In this document: positions 34,545-46,033 of the stretch, piece by piece
Layout of the letters: every line of letters begins with the position of its first letter
How positions within the stretch are numbered: position 1 is the stretch's first letter
Source of the DNA: Wyeomyia smithii
Taxonomy: Eukaryota; Arthropoda; Insecta; Diptera; Culicidae
Assembly (NCBI RefSeq): GCF_029784165.1
Contig: NC_073694.1
Coordinates: 160,780,995 to 160,844,994 of the forward strand
DNA length: 64,000 nt
Reading direction: 5' to 3'
Position numbers and translations under genes: made by a program
Notes under the pieces: model-generated
The model's database searches: none
The model's input: the letters and a program-made list of their open reading frames with translations, nothing else
Told to the model about the DNA's origin: nothing

Positions 34545-35990
34545 AAATAAGAAAAATTTTCGATATTTGAAATTATTTTGACCCAATAAAATGGATTTTA
34601 AAGCCGGAGTGGCTTCAGCAAGGTTGATCCAAATATTTTTATCCAATTCATAGTTAAAATTTTGCGATTAATCCACATAAAATTTAAAAAACGAAATTTA
34701 CTTTCTTCATTTCTGGAATATAAAAATCCATTTTGTTCGACAAAGTTGCCCTATTAACAATTGTCGTTTTATCAAAGTTTTATAGCGCATAATACAGCCA
34801 AAATAGCGCTATAAAACTTTGATAAAACCAGTTTTGTTACTTGGGTGTAGTACATTCATAAGATACAACTTTTATGAAGACACCAAACTTCTATCTGCCT
34901 AATTAAATGGACTTTTGTGGTGTTGAGATGCTCCTATAATTTTTTTTTTCAATGTAACATTTAGTGTTTGAAAAAGGTTCTACAATGTTGTTTGATATAA
35001 TCAATCAGTCAATCAATCAAACAATTTCATCAGAGAAAGTTAATTTTTATCTGACATATTTCATTGTTTACTAACGATTTTTATTGAAACAAAGCCCTAA
35101 TCCACTTACAAATATCTACAAAATATGCAAATATCAGCAGACGAAACCATTTCTATGTTAAATTATAAGTAAAACATTATTCAATTCCATTATAGACTTT
35201 TGTCTCTCATTCATCATTCTCTCTATGTAGATATCTGTATGTAAATTAGTGCATTATTTTAATAAAAATGTTTAGTAACTAAATAAATTTAGGCGATAAA
35301 AATATAACTTTCTGCGGTGATCTTGTGTAATTAACAACATTGTAGAACTTCGAAAACAAATTCAGAAAGTTACAATGAAATATAATATTAAAAAATGATT
35401 TTGAGAGGCATTCTAAAGAAAAATACACACTTCTAGGTAGATTAATCACAAAATTTTAACTTCTACAAAATATAGAACAATTGATGAAACAACTTTGCTG
35501 AAGACATTTTGGCTCCAAAATCAATTTTTTTTTAATTGAGGTAAAAGCAATTAGTGTAACTTAGAGCAATATTCAATTCAAAATCGCCAATAAGTAAAGA
35601 AACATGTGACATAAAAATAAACTTCACTCAAAGAAATTTTTTGTTCCAGTATTGTTTTGTAGTAAATCATTATAAAAAGGTAAATTTAAAAATCTGATTT
35701 TTAGGAATGATCCATAAAAAACTCTACGAAAGTGCATTCAAATAGGTGGATAGAAGTAAATGTCTTCAACAAAGTTGTTTCTTTAAAAATATGCTACAAC
35801 TTTGCCGAACAAGTGGATTTTTATCTTCCAAATTGAGATAAGTAAATTCCGTTTTCCACTGTTAAGTAGATTAATCACTAAATTGCAGCTTCTACAGCAT
35901 TGAGAATAATTAATAGAACAACTTTTATGAAGACACTGCGCCTTCCGATCAAACTCTTTTGGGTCAAAATAATTTAGATCACGTTTTTGC
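34545..35990. repeat. Foldback-like long inverted repeat
   Basis: 34545-34745 and 35795-35990 are inverted, diverged copies. Left TGACCCAATAAAATGG pairs with right CTTTTGGGTCAAAATAATTT. Left TGGAATATAAAAATCCATTT and CGACAAAGTTG pair with right CAACTTTGCCGAACAAGTGG and ATTTTTATCTTCC. A second inner pair is GGTTCTACAATGTTGTTT (34977-34994) with AACAACATTGTAGAAC (35333-35348). No coding frame is present. Copies of the CAACTTTGCCGAAGACA motif recur at 36430, 54770 and 55490. Confidence 0.7.
34766..34828. other. Perfect 23-bp stem hairpin
   Basis: 34766-34788 is the exact reverse complement of 34806-34828, with a 17-nt loop. The stem begins GTTTTATCAAAG and ends TATAGCGC. It lies next to the left arm of the foldback. 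Confidence 0.95.
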
Positions 35991-36235
35991 AGCTTTGTAA
36001 ACATGCATAGGTCATTTGGGTTGATTTTCAGAAATTAAAAAAAAAACAAAATGAAGAGAGGAAGAGGAAAAAATATTTTTGTTCGAGACAATTGGGGAAG
36101 GAATATTTAAACAGCAAAATTCTACCCTGTTACACTATTTTGTCTAAGGGGAATGGTGTAGCATGAGAAAAACTCATAGTAAAATAAAATACAGGCAATA
36201 GGGTGCGGCAAAGCGATCGATTGTTTTGGTTTTTT

Positions 36236-37550
36236 CTTTTGGGGCCCAGTCGATTTCTAACTCACAGGAAGTCGATTGGTTATGTCTCCCTTTGGCGTAT
36301 TGCATTTCAAATTTATATGAAAATTTGCATGAGAAATCCTTCTTTTTTGCATTTCCCTTTCTAGAGAGCTCAGTAATGCTTTACTAATGCACAACATTAT
36401 GTTAAAGTATAGTATTTTAGATTCCCAACAACTTTGCCGAAGATACTGAAGAGCTAGTATGTCTTTATGAATGTAGGGGAGGATAGTACAAAACGCACCA
36501 GTTAAGCATTTTCGCGATTTACAGCGCTTCAAATCATTTCAAAGCGACATTGAACGTGTAGGATGATTGTAGTATCTATTTATTGTATGTTTATGACAAA
36601 GTTTATTATAAAAAACTCGATTTCAATGTCTTTTTTGGTAAAAATTACCATTGCCGCCAAACAAGCCCGTGACCAAAACGCACCACAACAAAGGTCAGTA
36701 AGCTCCAAAGCAGGTGGCTAATATGCCACTAGCAGAAATCAGCAAGCGAAGTGAGAAGCGCTTGAAGTCTCGAAAGTAAAATCAAAAATAATGGAACATG
36801 CTCTAAGTTGTCAAGCAATCTCCTGCAAGCTCTTCATAGTGCATTCTGCGCCAATTTTAATTTTGATTGTTTTTAGGTAAAAGTTAACGGGAGTTAGTGA
36901 AATAATTTGAAATACTCATAGTATTATAAACTCCAAAAGTGTAAAGGTTAGGGGAACCATAGTTTTTTGTATTATTTACTAGTCAGTTAATCATAAAAGC
37001 TTAAATAAAATTCATGAATAATTACATGTTGGACAGAGCCACAGCCAATTGCACAGTTTTTTGAGTATTTCAGTCATTTTGGCACACTTTTTTATATGAT
37101 AACTGTAGAGAAACTGGGTTTTTATGAGAAAAGCGAAGAATTTTGTCATAAAGAGCCACATGTGTAAGTATTTTGAGGAATTAATAGCATGGGCCATCTT
37201 ACCCAACTGGTGCGTCTTGTACGGTTCTCCCCTATATTGAATTAAATGCTGAGAATTTTTTTTTTGCCAACACTACCAATGTACCGGCGTTAGCAGGATT
37301 TCCATCAACTTTGAAAACACATCCTAGCTCTTTAGTGTCTTCGGAAAAATTGTTTAGCATCAAAAAACCTACCTTTTGAAATCATGCAACGTATGTTTCA
37401 AGCAATTTTGAGCTTTTTAAAATGAAAAATGTAAATAAGTAGGTTTTTTTTTCATACAAATCTTCATACAAATTTGAAATGCAATGTGTCAAGCGGAAAC
37501 AAAGCCACTTGACTTCCGATAAATTTAGGATTGTTTGGTCCCCAAATAGA
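36236..37550. repeat. Foldback-like inverted repeat, interrupted by a TIR element
   Basis: The left arm (36236-36473) and right arm (about 37235-37550) are inverted copies. GGCGTATTGCATTTCAAATT (36293-36312) pairs with AAATTTGAAATGCAATGTGT (37470-37489). CAACTTTGCCGAAGATACTG with AGAGCTAGTATGT pairs with ACATCCTAGCTCTTTAGTGTC. The copy is split near its centre at 36475 by the 757-bp element below. Related single-arm sequence occurs at 50640-50790. Confidence 0.7.
36476..37232. mobile_element. TA-flanked nonautonomous TIR element, 757 bp
   Basis: The ends GGGGAGGATAGTACAAAACG and, reversed, GGGGAGAACCGTACAAGACG continue with CACCAGTT, giving an inverted repeat of about 30 bp. TA flanks both sides (36474-36475 and 37233-37234), the target of the Tc1/mariner superfamily. 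No transposase is present. It is younger than the foldback that contains it. Confidence 0.8.
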
Positions 37551-37724
37551 ACAAGAAAAGTGTGGCGCTCGGTTTGTGTCATCAAGTTTCATTTTTTAAT
37601 TATAACGACCCCCCACTCTAACAGGCAGCCAACACGTTATCACACTTTACACATTTTAACACAGTTTACTACGAACAAAGATTTTTCTGATTCGAGTATG
37701 TATGAAGCAGAGCCACTAATATAA

Positions 37725-37860
37725 AGGACCATCCATTAATGATGTCACGCAAAATTTGAAAAAAAAAAATGACGCTCCCTTCCCTCTAAACTGTCACAAC
37801 TTCCCAGACTCCCCTTCCCGTCAATTACGTCACGATTTTGAAATCTCCTCTCTTCCTTTG
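37725..37860. repeat. MITE fragment with GGACCATCC terminus
   Basis: GGACCATCCATTAATGATGT followed by CACGCAAAATTT and C-rich blocks (CCCTTCCCTC, CCCCTTCCCG) resembles the ends of mosquito MITEs such as 19008-20018. A related pair of ends occurs at 43080-43175. The opposite end is missing. Confidence 0.5.
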
Positions 37861-37982
37861 GTTATAATTGACTGAAAATTGAAAAATGTTTTTTCAAAAT
37901 GAGAACAATTCTACAGAAAAAATGGGGTTTTTTGTATGCCTTAAAAGCATTGGGCAGAAATGCCACTAAGACAGGGATGATT

Positions 37983-38805
37983 GGTTTTTTGTGGATATAA
38001 AAAATTTTTTTGTTCAAGAACTGAAATTTTCATTGCAAAGCGGGATTTACGACGAAAATTTGCATGAAGAAAGATACATGACATCTTATAGGGGAACTGA
38101 GTTATTGGCTTTTTTTATGTGATGGGAAACTATGTATTTTAACAATCATTTAAAATAACTGTTTTATTTTGGGAGTTGAAAAATAACAATGTTCAGAAAA
38201 CAAATGCATTTTTGGATGGCTGATAACTTAGAATAAGGTAGAAAAATTCGGAAAAATCTGCGAAAAAAGTTAGAACGAATTGAACGATTGTGATTTTGTT
38301 GCCTTCTAATTGAAAACTCAATGTTGCTCGAAATATGTAAGAGATTGAAACATGATGTCTTCAGTAAAGTTTCTTGTTTCTAGATAACCCAAAACTATGT
38401 CAAAGACATCTTGCATCTATCTTATTCTGAATTAAAAGTGAATTTTTTTCTCACTCATTGGTGGATTGATCACATCTTCAAACATTAAAAGATGCACTGT
38501 TGAATATCCTGAACCTTTTCGAACATACTTTATGGCTATAATCAATATTTGAATCACTATTCAGGAAATTATACGCACAAACGGCAAAATAAAACACTGT
38601 GCAATGGCGATATTGAGCTTAAGTGGCATTTTTTGACAAAATGTATAGTCTTCCATCACATGTGAAAAAGCCAATATCTCAGCCCCTCGTTAAGATATCA
38701 AGGATCTTCCTTTAGGTAAATTTTCGTCCTGAATCCCGCTTTGCAGTAAAAATTTCAGTTCTTGATAAATTTTTTTTATCTGTGTAGATAAAACCCTTCA
38801 ATTTT
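37983..38805. repeat. Foldback-like long inverted repeat
   Basis: The outer pair is TTCAAGAACTGAAATTTTCA and GCAAAGCGGGATT (38013-38047), matching the inverse of AATCCCGCTTTGCAG with AAAAATTTCAGTTCTTGATA (38732-38767). The inner pair is ACTGAGTTATTGGCTTTTTT (38097-38116) against AAAAAGCCAATATCTCAGCC (38666-38685). Near the centre, TTAGAATAAGGTAG pairs with CTATCTTATTCTGAATTA. AT-rich and noncoding. Confidence 0.72.
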
Positions 38806-39081
38806 GTCTGAAAATAATGAGAACAATTCATTTGTTTGTGATGTTCAATGGGCTTTGTGAGTCAAATAATTGAATGCGATTCTGAACCAAACTACTCAAA
38901 ATATTCAAAAACAACCCAACAAAAATAAAAAAATATATGGAAAAATTTAGGAATCGAACAGATTTGAAAAAAGTGCAAAAGAGTGGTTTTCTACCTTAAA
39001 AAAGACATTTTTTCATAAATCACGTTTGGGCAACCTAAAACCGATTTTTTAGAAAGTCGAAATGTTCTACAAAAACCTAAA

Positions 39082-41645
39082 TTAATCCACCTAGCGGTCA
39101 GACTCAGCCTTTCTCATTCAAACTTATTATTTGTAAAAATAGATTTACATGAATGCTTAAATCCAAAAAGGTATATTCACTCTTTGGGTTCTAAAATATT
39201 GATATTGTAATTAAAGTATAAAATATGAAATTTGACGTAATGTTAGTGCTTCAGAAATAGCGAAATATAATAAATGACTCTTAATTTCGAACAATTTAAT
39301 CACGAGCGTATCGGGAACGTTCAGATAGTACGATACCACATTTAAATCATGTTGAGGCCATATATATTGATCAAAGCAGCTATAGTGTAGAATAGTCTTT
39401 GAATTTCTTTTCTTTACAAAACTTCTGAACAGTATATCAAATTGTTATGAAGTTTGTTATTAGTAAGTTTGAGAGATGACTCGTTTGTATGACACTAGTT
39501 ATGTTCAAATAAGTCGTGTAATACTTGAGGTAATAGACTTTCGTTGTTTTACAAATTAAAACATAACGGTTGCTTAAGTTTGATTACAATCAAATGAAAA
39601 GGAAACGTATGGGGGAGACCAAACTTTGAAACCACGTGTTCAATCATAATTCATCAGTTAACCCTTAACTATCCCGTTCATTCGATATCAATATTGTTCA
39701 AATCTGTTGTGTAGTTTCTAAGATAATGAAGTTTAGTGATTTTCACATTTCGATACATTACAGACGAAGTTACATTCCGATTACAGCAAAATTCAATAGG
39801 GTGTTATGAGGCAGCTGTGAGTGAGCCCAAGTAGTCATCAGAATATGTTTCTTTTTATAGTTGGATTTCACATTTTTAAACATAACAGGAAAAGTAATAA
39901 TCCGTTCGCAAAAAAATCAATAGGGTCTTACGGGGCAACGAGACTCTCCATATGATACTGATTTTATGAAAATCGGTTCAACCATCTCTGAGAAACATGA
40001 GTGAGATTAAACAGTCTTCAGAACACGTTTCTTTCTGTAACTTCAGAGCCATATGTTCAATCTTCATAAAATTCAAAAGTTGAGGGTTTTTTAGGTAGCC
40101 CGTTCATTTGAAACCAATTTTGTTCAAATCGGTTGTGTAGTTTCTGAGATATTGATGTTTCGTGATTCTTACATTTTGATACATAACCTCTAAACTAGAA
40201 ATTAGATTACAATAAAATTCAATAGGGTCTTATAGAGCAACTAAAACTTTCATTTGCAATTGATTTCATTGAAATCGATTCAGCCATCTCTGAGAAAATC
40301 GAGTGAGATTGGGAGAGCGTTACACACACACATGCAGAAAATGTTCAGCTCGTCGAACTGAGTCGAGTGGTATACGACATTCGGTCTTTTTGAGCACTTT
40401 TATACCACTAGTTTTTGCAGTGATTGCTATACCTTTCTAGGAGAAAGGCAAAAAGTGAAATGATAGAAATGACTTTTAATTTCAATTTCAATCCCGAGCG
40501 AGGCCGCAAACATTGAAATAGTACAATATCAAATTTAAATGATGTCGAGGCCACATATTTTGATCGTAGCTATAGTTTTAAATAGTCTGCGGGTTTCGTT
40601 TCTTTCTATAACTTTCAAACCACATGTTTAAACATTATGAAATTCATTGTTTAAGGGTTTGAAAGCCCATTTATTTGAATTCATAGCTTCTGAGATATAA
40701 GAGCGTTTTACACATTCTGACGCAGCGCCAAAACTAAAAGTTTGATTACAATGAAATTCAATAACAACCTAAGCGGCAAATAGACCCTTCATTTGACACC
40801 AAGATAGAAAGAATTGGTCAGACCATCACTGAGAAAAGTGAGTGCGAAAGAAAGGTGCACATACACACGTACACACCCACACACAAACCTATACATGCAT
40901 ATATGCAGAAAATGCTCGATTCGTCGAACTGAGTTGAGTAGTATATGACATTCGGCCATTTCAATCATTTTTCTACCTTTTATATGTTTACTTTCATTAT
41001 GTGATTTCACATTTTTATTAACAACGGACACAGTTACAATCCGATTGCAATGAAATTCAATAGCAACCTATGGGGCAACTGGACCCTTCATTTGACACTA
41101 ATTTTGTGAAAATCGAGTCAGCCATCACTGAGAAAAATGAGTTTAAACAACCTCAGGATAACTTTTCTTTACATAACTTTTGAACTATATGTTCAATCAT
41201 AACGAAATTCAAAATTTAAGAGTTCTGGGGACAGACCAATCATTTGAAACCAGTTTTATTGAAATCGGATGTGTGGTTGCTGAGATATTGATGTTTCGTG
41301 ATTTTTACATTTTGATACATAACCTCTAAACTAAAAATCCGATTACAATAAAATTCAATAGCAACCTATGGCGCAACAAGACCTTTCATTTGCAATTAAT
41401 TTTATGAAAATCGGTCCAGCCATCTCTGAGAAAAGTGAGTGAGAAAAAAAGTTGCACATACACACACACACATACACACACATACACACACACATACACA
41501 CATACATACATACATACATACATACAGAAAATGCTCAGTTCGTCGAAAGGGGTCGAGTGATATATGACATTCGGCCATTGGGACCACTTTTATACCTTCG
41601 GTTTTTCCAGTGATTGCTATACCTTTCTAGGAGAAAGGCAAAAAG
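39082..41645. repeat. Multimeric dispersed mosquito repeat
   Basis: The start TTAATCCACCTAGCGGTCAG has a matching inverse fragment at about 62970-62987. The end CTATACCTTTCTAGGAGAAA plus GGCAAAAAG occurs at 40428-40456 and 41619-41647. Inside, a module with CAATAGGGTCTTA/CAATAGCAACCTA then GGGGCAACT..GACCCTTCATTTG and GCCATCTCTGAGAAA recurs at about 39925, 40220, 40762, 41060 and 41355. A module with TCGTCGAACTGAGTCGAGT and GACATTCGG recurs three times, beside a (CA)n tract. It is noncoding. The architecture indicates tandem or nested copies of one element. Confidence 0.78.
41456..41525. repeat. (CA)n/(CATA)n microsatellite
   Basis: ACACAC tracts grade into CATACATACATA, within the third module of the dispersed repeat. 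Confidence 0.95.
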
Positions 41646-41868
41646 CTATAAACAACATTATCTTTCAACTTAGGGCTGAGCACTTTGAGTTTTTCAACAT
41701 CGTTTTTTTTGGGACAGCCTACTTCATAGGCTCCAGGCAGGCTCATAGGCAGTTGAAAGAAGTCTCCGTGAACAGTTAACGAGCAAGCACTGCGGAGTCA
41801 CGTGACGTCATGCGTCTTAATACGAGGTTTTGTTGCTCCTACTGGTTGGAAAAAAAGTCAACGTTAGA

Positions 41869-42376
41869 CTAGGTGGTCACTGTCGAGCCAGGAAAGTAAA
41901 TGTTCCTAAGAACATCCATCGCGTCTTTGGTAGTGACAATCATACTTCCGTCTCCTCTTTTTAATTGCCCAAGACCATTCGTGTGCTCTTTGGACATCGC
42001 TTTTTCCAGTTGCGTGGCCACAGGCAGAGTCTGGATGTCCTCACAGAATCGGACTCTGGATCTTCTTTTGGATTTGCGTAGCTCGGCACTGTATTTTGTA
42101 AGGGATGCTCTATAAGCATTCCAGTTGGACGTGATTTTGGCCCTGTTTAACGGGCGTCTTGCTTCCCGACGAAGGTTGCTAAAAATTTCGTTCCACCAGG
42201 ACACATCACGGCAGACTGTCCGTTTCGTTAACGGACAGTTTGAATTGAAAGCCTCCGCGATCCTATGTTGTTGGTCACTCGCTGCGATATCCAGTTCAAC
42301 TGGAGTTTGGATATTGATATGGCCAGATGTCCTTGAGCTAACCAGATGTTCCTTGAAAAAGTTCCAGTAAGCGTCA
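41869..42376 (-). pseudogene. LINE fragment: endonuclease-to-RT linker
   Basis: On the minus strand a continuous frame starts near 42376 (WNFFKEHLVSSRTSG), passes LDIAASDQQHRIAEAFNS and CPLTKRTVCRDVSWWNEIF (about 42180-42240) and RPLNRAKITSNWNAYRASLT, and ends MSKEHTNGLGQL...FPGS near 41884. SWWN followed by a basic RAFNRAK-like helix and a WxxYRxxLxxY block is the linker between endonuclease and RT in I/LOA/Jockey-type LINEs. Neither catalytic domain is present. It is unusually free of stops for 169 codons. Clade not resolved. Confidence 0.72.
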
Positions 42377-45300
42377 AATCAAACAGCGCACTTCATCAAT
42401 AAAAGGTAGAAGCTTGTTATGAAAGTGATGGTAATTACATCGCTACGAAGATGTGATTGTGTGCGTATGTGAAGATCCTGTCTGTGCGTTTGGATTGCAT
42501 TCGTATCGCCAGCACAAAATACTAGCATTCGTCAGTTTCACTTTTATTCAGAAGTCTGCGCTGCCAAAACTGTCGCTCGATTTCAGGCAGAGTTCCCAGT
42601 CTTATTGATATGATGTGTTTGGTAATAGAGAATGTTTCTTGTTTCCTATTCAATTTCCTGTTTAATTTATTTTCTTTCTTAAGTCGTCTCGTCAACACTG
42701 CAGGAACTAGTCATATATTTTGCAACAAGGCAGACAATAAAAAATATGAAGCGAACTATTTTGTCCTGCCCTAGATTTCAAGTCCGGCCACAGAAGCCCC
42801 AATGCTATTGCACTGGGTATGCATTTGACATATAATTCTATTCCATTAGGTCGATTTACCGATCAAGATTTGATCTTGATTTACGATCAAGAAAATATGG
42901 CAGCTTTTCATAGACCTGTTTCGAGTAACGGGTAGAGTATCGATACAGCTGGTATCGATTCGCAGTGATTTACGCCGGTATTGTATTAATATGACCGAAA
43001 GAAAAATATCGATACTCGATTCTTTTGCAGATTTTGGATAACCATGTATCTTTATATTTTATATTTTTTTGAGTTGAAATGTGATGTCACACTCAAATTA
43101 ACCCCTCCTCCCTGTATGTCACAAAATGACACAATAATCAAAACCCCCTGAGTGACAACATTAATGGATGCTCTCTGAAATAAATAAATTATTGTTTATA
43201 TCGCTTTGGCATTCCAGTTTTTTAAAAAAAGTGAAAGCAAAGCTTTGGTACTACATACCGATTCGGAACTAGACCTTCTGTTTATTCATACACAGATTTC
43301 GCAGCTAACTATCGATTGTACAGGACGTTTGCGGGACTAGCGCTACGATCCTACTTCCACTAACAGTCTCTCCCGAGCCGATTTGAAAAGATATTAGATA
43401 AAATTGCAGGAAATACTATCGTTATAATTCCGTCTATTATTTGTTTTGATGGAATATTAAAATATCGTAGTCCAGCGTCATGCAGTCGCATACAATTTTC
43501 TTTATTTCAAATAGATAACAGATATATGATTCGCTAAAAGGACTTCAAAAGGTATATTTTGGTCAATCATTCAACGACTCGATAAATATTTATATTCCAA
43601 CGAGATAGCAGGTTGAGTTGAATTCTTGAAAGCAAACAGCAATTTGCGTATCCATTTTGGGTATACTCGTTTCTCTAATGAACTTTTTTTTTATTCTCAA
43701 TTTCAGATTTCCCGGATCTACCAATACAGGTATGATGGCGTGAAGCAATCGATTATTTTTTTTTTTGTATATATTGTTTTAAAATACAAAAACAAAAGCA
43801 AACCGGTAAAAGTGGAATCATTTCTAGTTAATTTCCCACTGAAACAACCCGAATCAAATTTTATCCCACGGCTTTCATCAAACAACCTGCATTCGACATC
43901 CAGTTTATTTTTTCGCATCAACCGTAAAAACAAATATCTACAAAACCGTTCTATTTGTGACACATCTAACCATTATTGGCAGTTCAGCTCCGCATGCCAG
44001 GATTCACCTGCGGTGAAGGCAAATTAAATATCGTCGCGTTTACTGGGACCCCGTGCTAGACCGTGTGATGGTGACCCGATAATGACAGCTCCCTACTGGG
44101 TGGGGGATAAAACGAAATGGTCGTGTGTCCGGTTACGGCATTTACGCCGATATCATCTCCCGACACCTTTCCCCTGCTACGTACGGTTGCGGATCAATTG
44201 TCCGGATATCATGGCTTTCCGATGAAAGTCAATTCTCCCGCAACTGAATCGATCCTCTTTTCCATCACAATTACGCAGCAGTATGTATGTATACTTTGTA
44301 TAAAGTGTGGAGTGTGAGGTAAATTATTTAACGTCGGTTTACTGCCCTGCGTTGCTACCCAAACGGCTGATAGGTTGGGTGTGAGTGTGGGCGTGAGTAT
44401 TGGTTTACGTTTGAATGATTGTGTTTATCATAGAAGAGTTGGGTTAAAAAAGAAGCTTGTGGTAATAATTTGATTAATGGTTTCCAATTATGTTTTATCG
44501 TTCGGTTATGGTGTAATTAGCGAATTTGTTACATAACTATGTAGTCAACCTCCTCGAGGTATAATTCCGAAATGGGTTGTAGCAGCTTAAGTTCGCTGTT
44601 CTTTACATCTGTAGTTTTGTGAGGAATAATTAATAGAGATCACATGCACTTCACTATGAATCGGCAGTATGGAATCAAACATTAAATTGAATTAATTAAG
44701 TTTCCGATTACGATGAAACTAGGCTTTTGGATAAAAGTCTAAATTATATTTTATTTATGTATATTGATGGGTTTATTCAAAAATTTAAAAACTTATTGTT
44801 GAACAAATCTAAACTTATTCTACTAAAATTGTTATCATACTAACCCAACAAAAGCGACTTCAACTTTGGCTTACTTGAAAAGTCGTAAATATTTTCAACT
44901 CTAATTCTGAGCTAAGCTAAAACATAGTCAAAAAAGTTGTTAAGATGACACGACCGTATGGGTTAACGCAGAATTACGACGTCTTATGCTAATGTATTTC
45001 TTGCTACAGGTTTGAAAATACATTTGGTTGGTGTTAATTGACTTGATGGTATTAAGCGGAAAATTTCAGTTATAATTCGCTTTCATAACCTTGAAAACAA
45101 GCGCTGTTTAATTGACTTGAAGTGGTATGTTGATGAAATCCAGTTGTAAGTACCGATGAAAATGTCGATATCAAACTTTGAATGTTAATTAGAGGCAAAA
45201 TTTTCACTGCTTCAATTGAAAATATCTGGTTGTCTTTAAAAGGACGGTTGGTTTTCAAATTTACAAAACTAGGAACTAGTCGAGTTGTGCCTTAATTTCC

Positions 45301-45808
45301 GTTTTCTTTGAGGGCAGAACAACTCGGATATTCGACAAAACACCTTCCTGAGAAATGGAGACGAAATGGATAAAAGTTCATCAAATTTCACGTCATTGCG
45401 AATTGCCAACTGCAGATGACGAGAGACGATTCTCGTTTTATTATCCGCCAATCCGCCAACATCCAATACAGCCTCCAGATACTACATAATTTCCATTACG
45501 CGGCAGACGAAAAATTCGACCTATCGGGAATAGAAGCCCAGTACCAGATAAACGGCACTTTGTCTTTGTTTTTTCCTTGACATTGCCTCTTTTGCCATGA
45601 CTAGACATTGTAACTTGCGAATTCGATTTAACGTAACAGCGATGTGCTAATGAACAAAACTACTACCTGTATGATGAAAAAAAACGTGTGGTTATCTTGG
45701 CTACCTTCGGAGACGACTAATGTCACAACCAAACGGTATCACGTAAAAGATAGAATGAAGGAATGTGAAAAAGGACGGTTTGCGTTGTACACTGTTTATA
45801 GGTATACA
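42377..45808. other. Stretch without recognised gene
   Basis: Mostly unremarkable AT-rich DNA. A MITE fragment lies at 43080-43175 (TGATGTCACACTC and GTGACAACATTAATGGATGC). Near 42870-42900 short overlapping palindromes occur (GATCAAGATTTGATCTTGAT). No protein family is recognised. Confidence 0.4.
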
Positions 45809-46025
45809 CAGCCCCGGATTTGAGCAGATTCGAGGGCTCCCCTAGTCTTCGGGCAGACGTGAAGACAGAATGACGACCTTTTTTTTGCTCGTCACCTTCC
45901 AACGGAACGTTGAGTCATGTCACAGTTTGAAATTTTCTCACTTCTAAATGTTTTAAGAAGAGGAGAGCTCATAAAAACATTTGCCCCGGCATACCCCGGC
46001 CCTTCAGCACCTAAATCCGGCCCTG
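45809..46025. mobile_element. Short hAT-type MITE, 217 bp
   Basis: The left end CAGCCCCGGATTTGAGCAG and right end, reversed, CAGGGCCGGATTTAGGTGCT are of the CAGGGCCGGA type seen in hAT elements. The flanking octamers GGTATACA (45801-45808) and AGCATACA (46026-46033) agree in 6 of 8 positions, a decayed 8-bp duplication. No coding capacity. Confidence 0.75.
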
Positions 46026-46033
46026 AGCATACA

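Noticed and set aside
39082..41645. CRISPR-like regularly spaced repeats
   Set aside because: Repeat units are hundreds of bases long, diverged, and in a eukaryotic transposon context.
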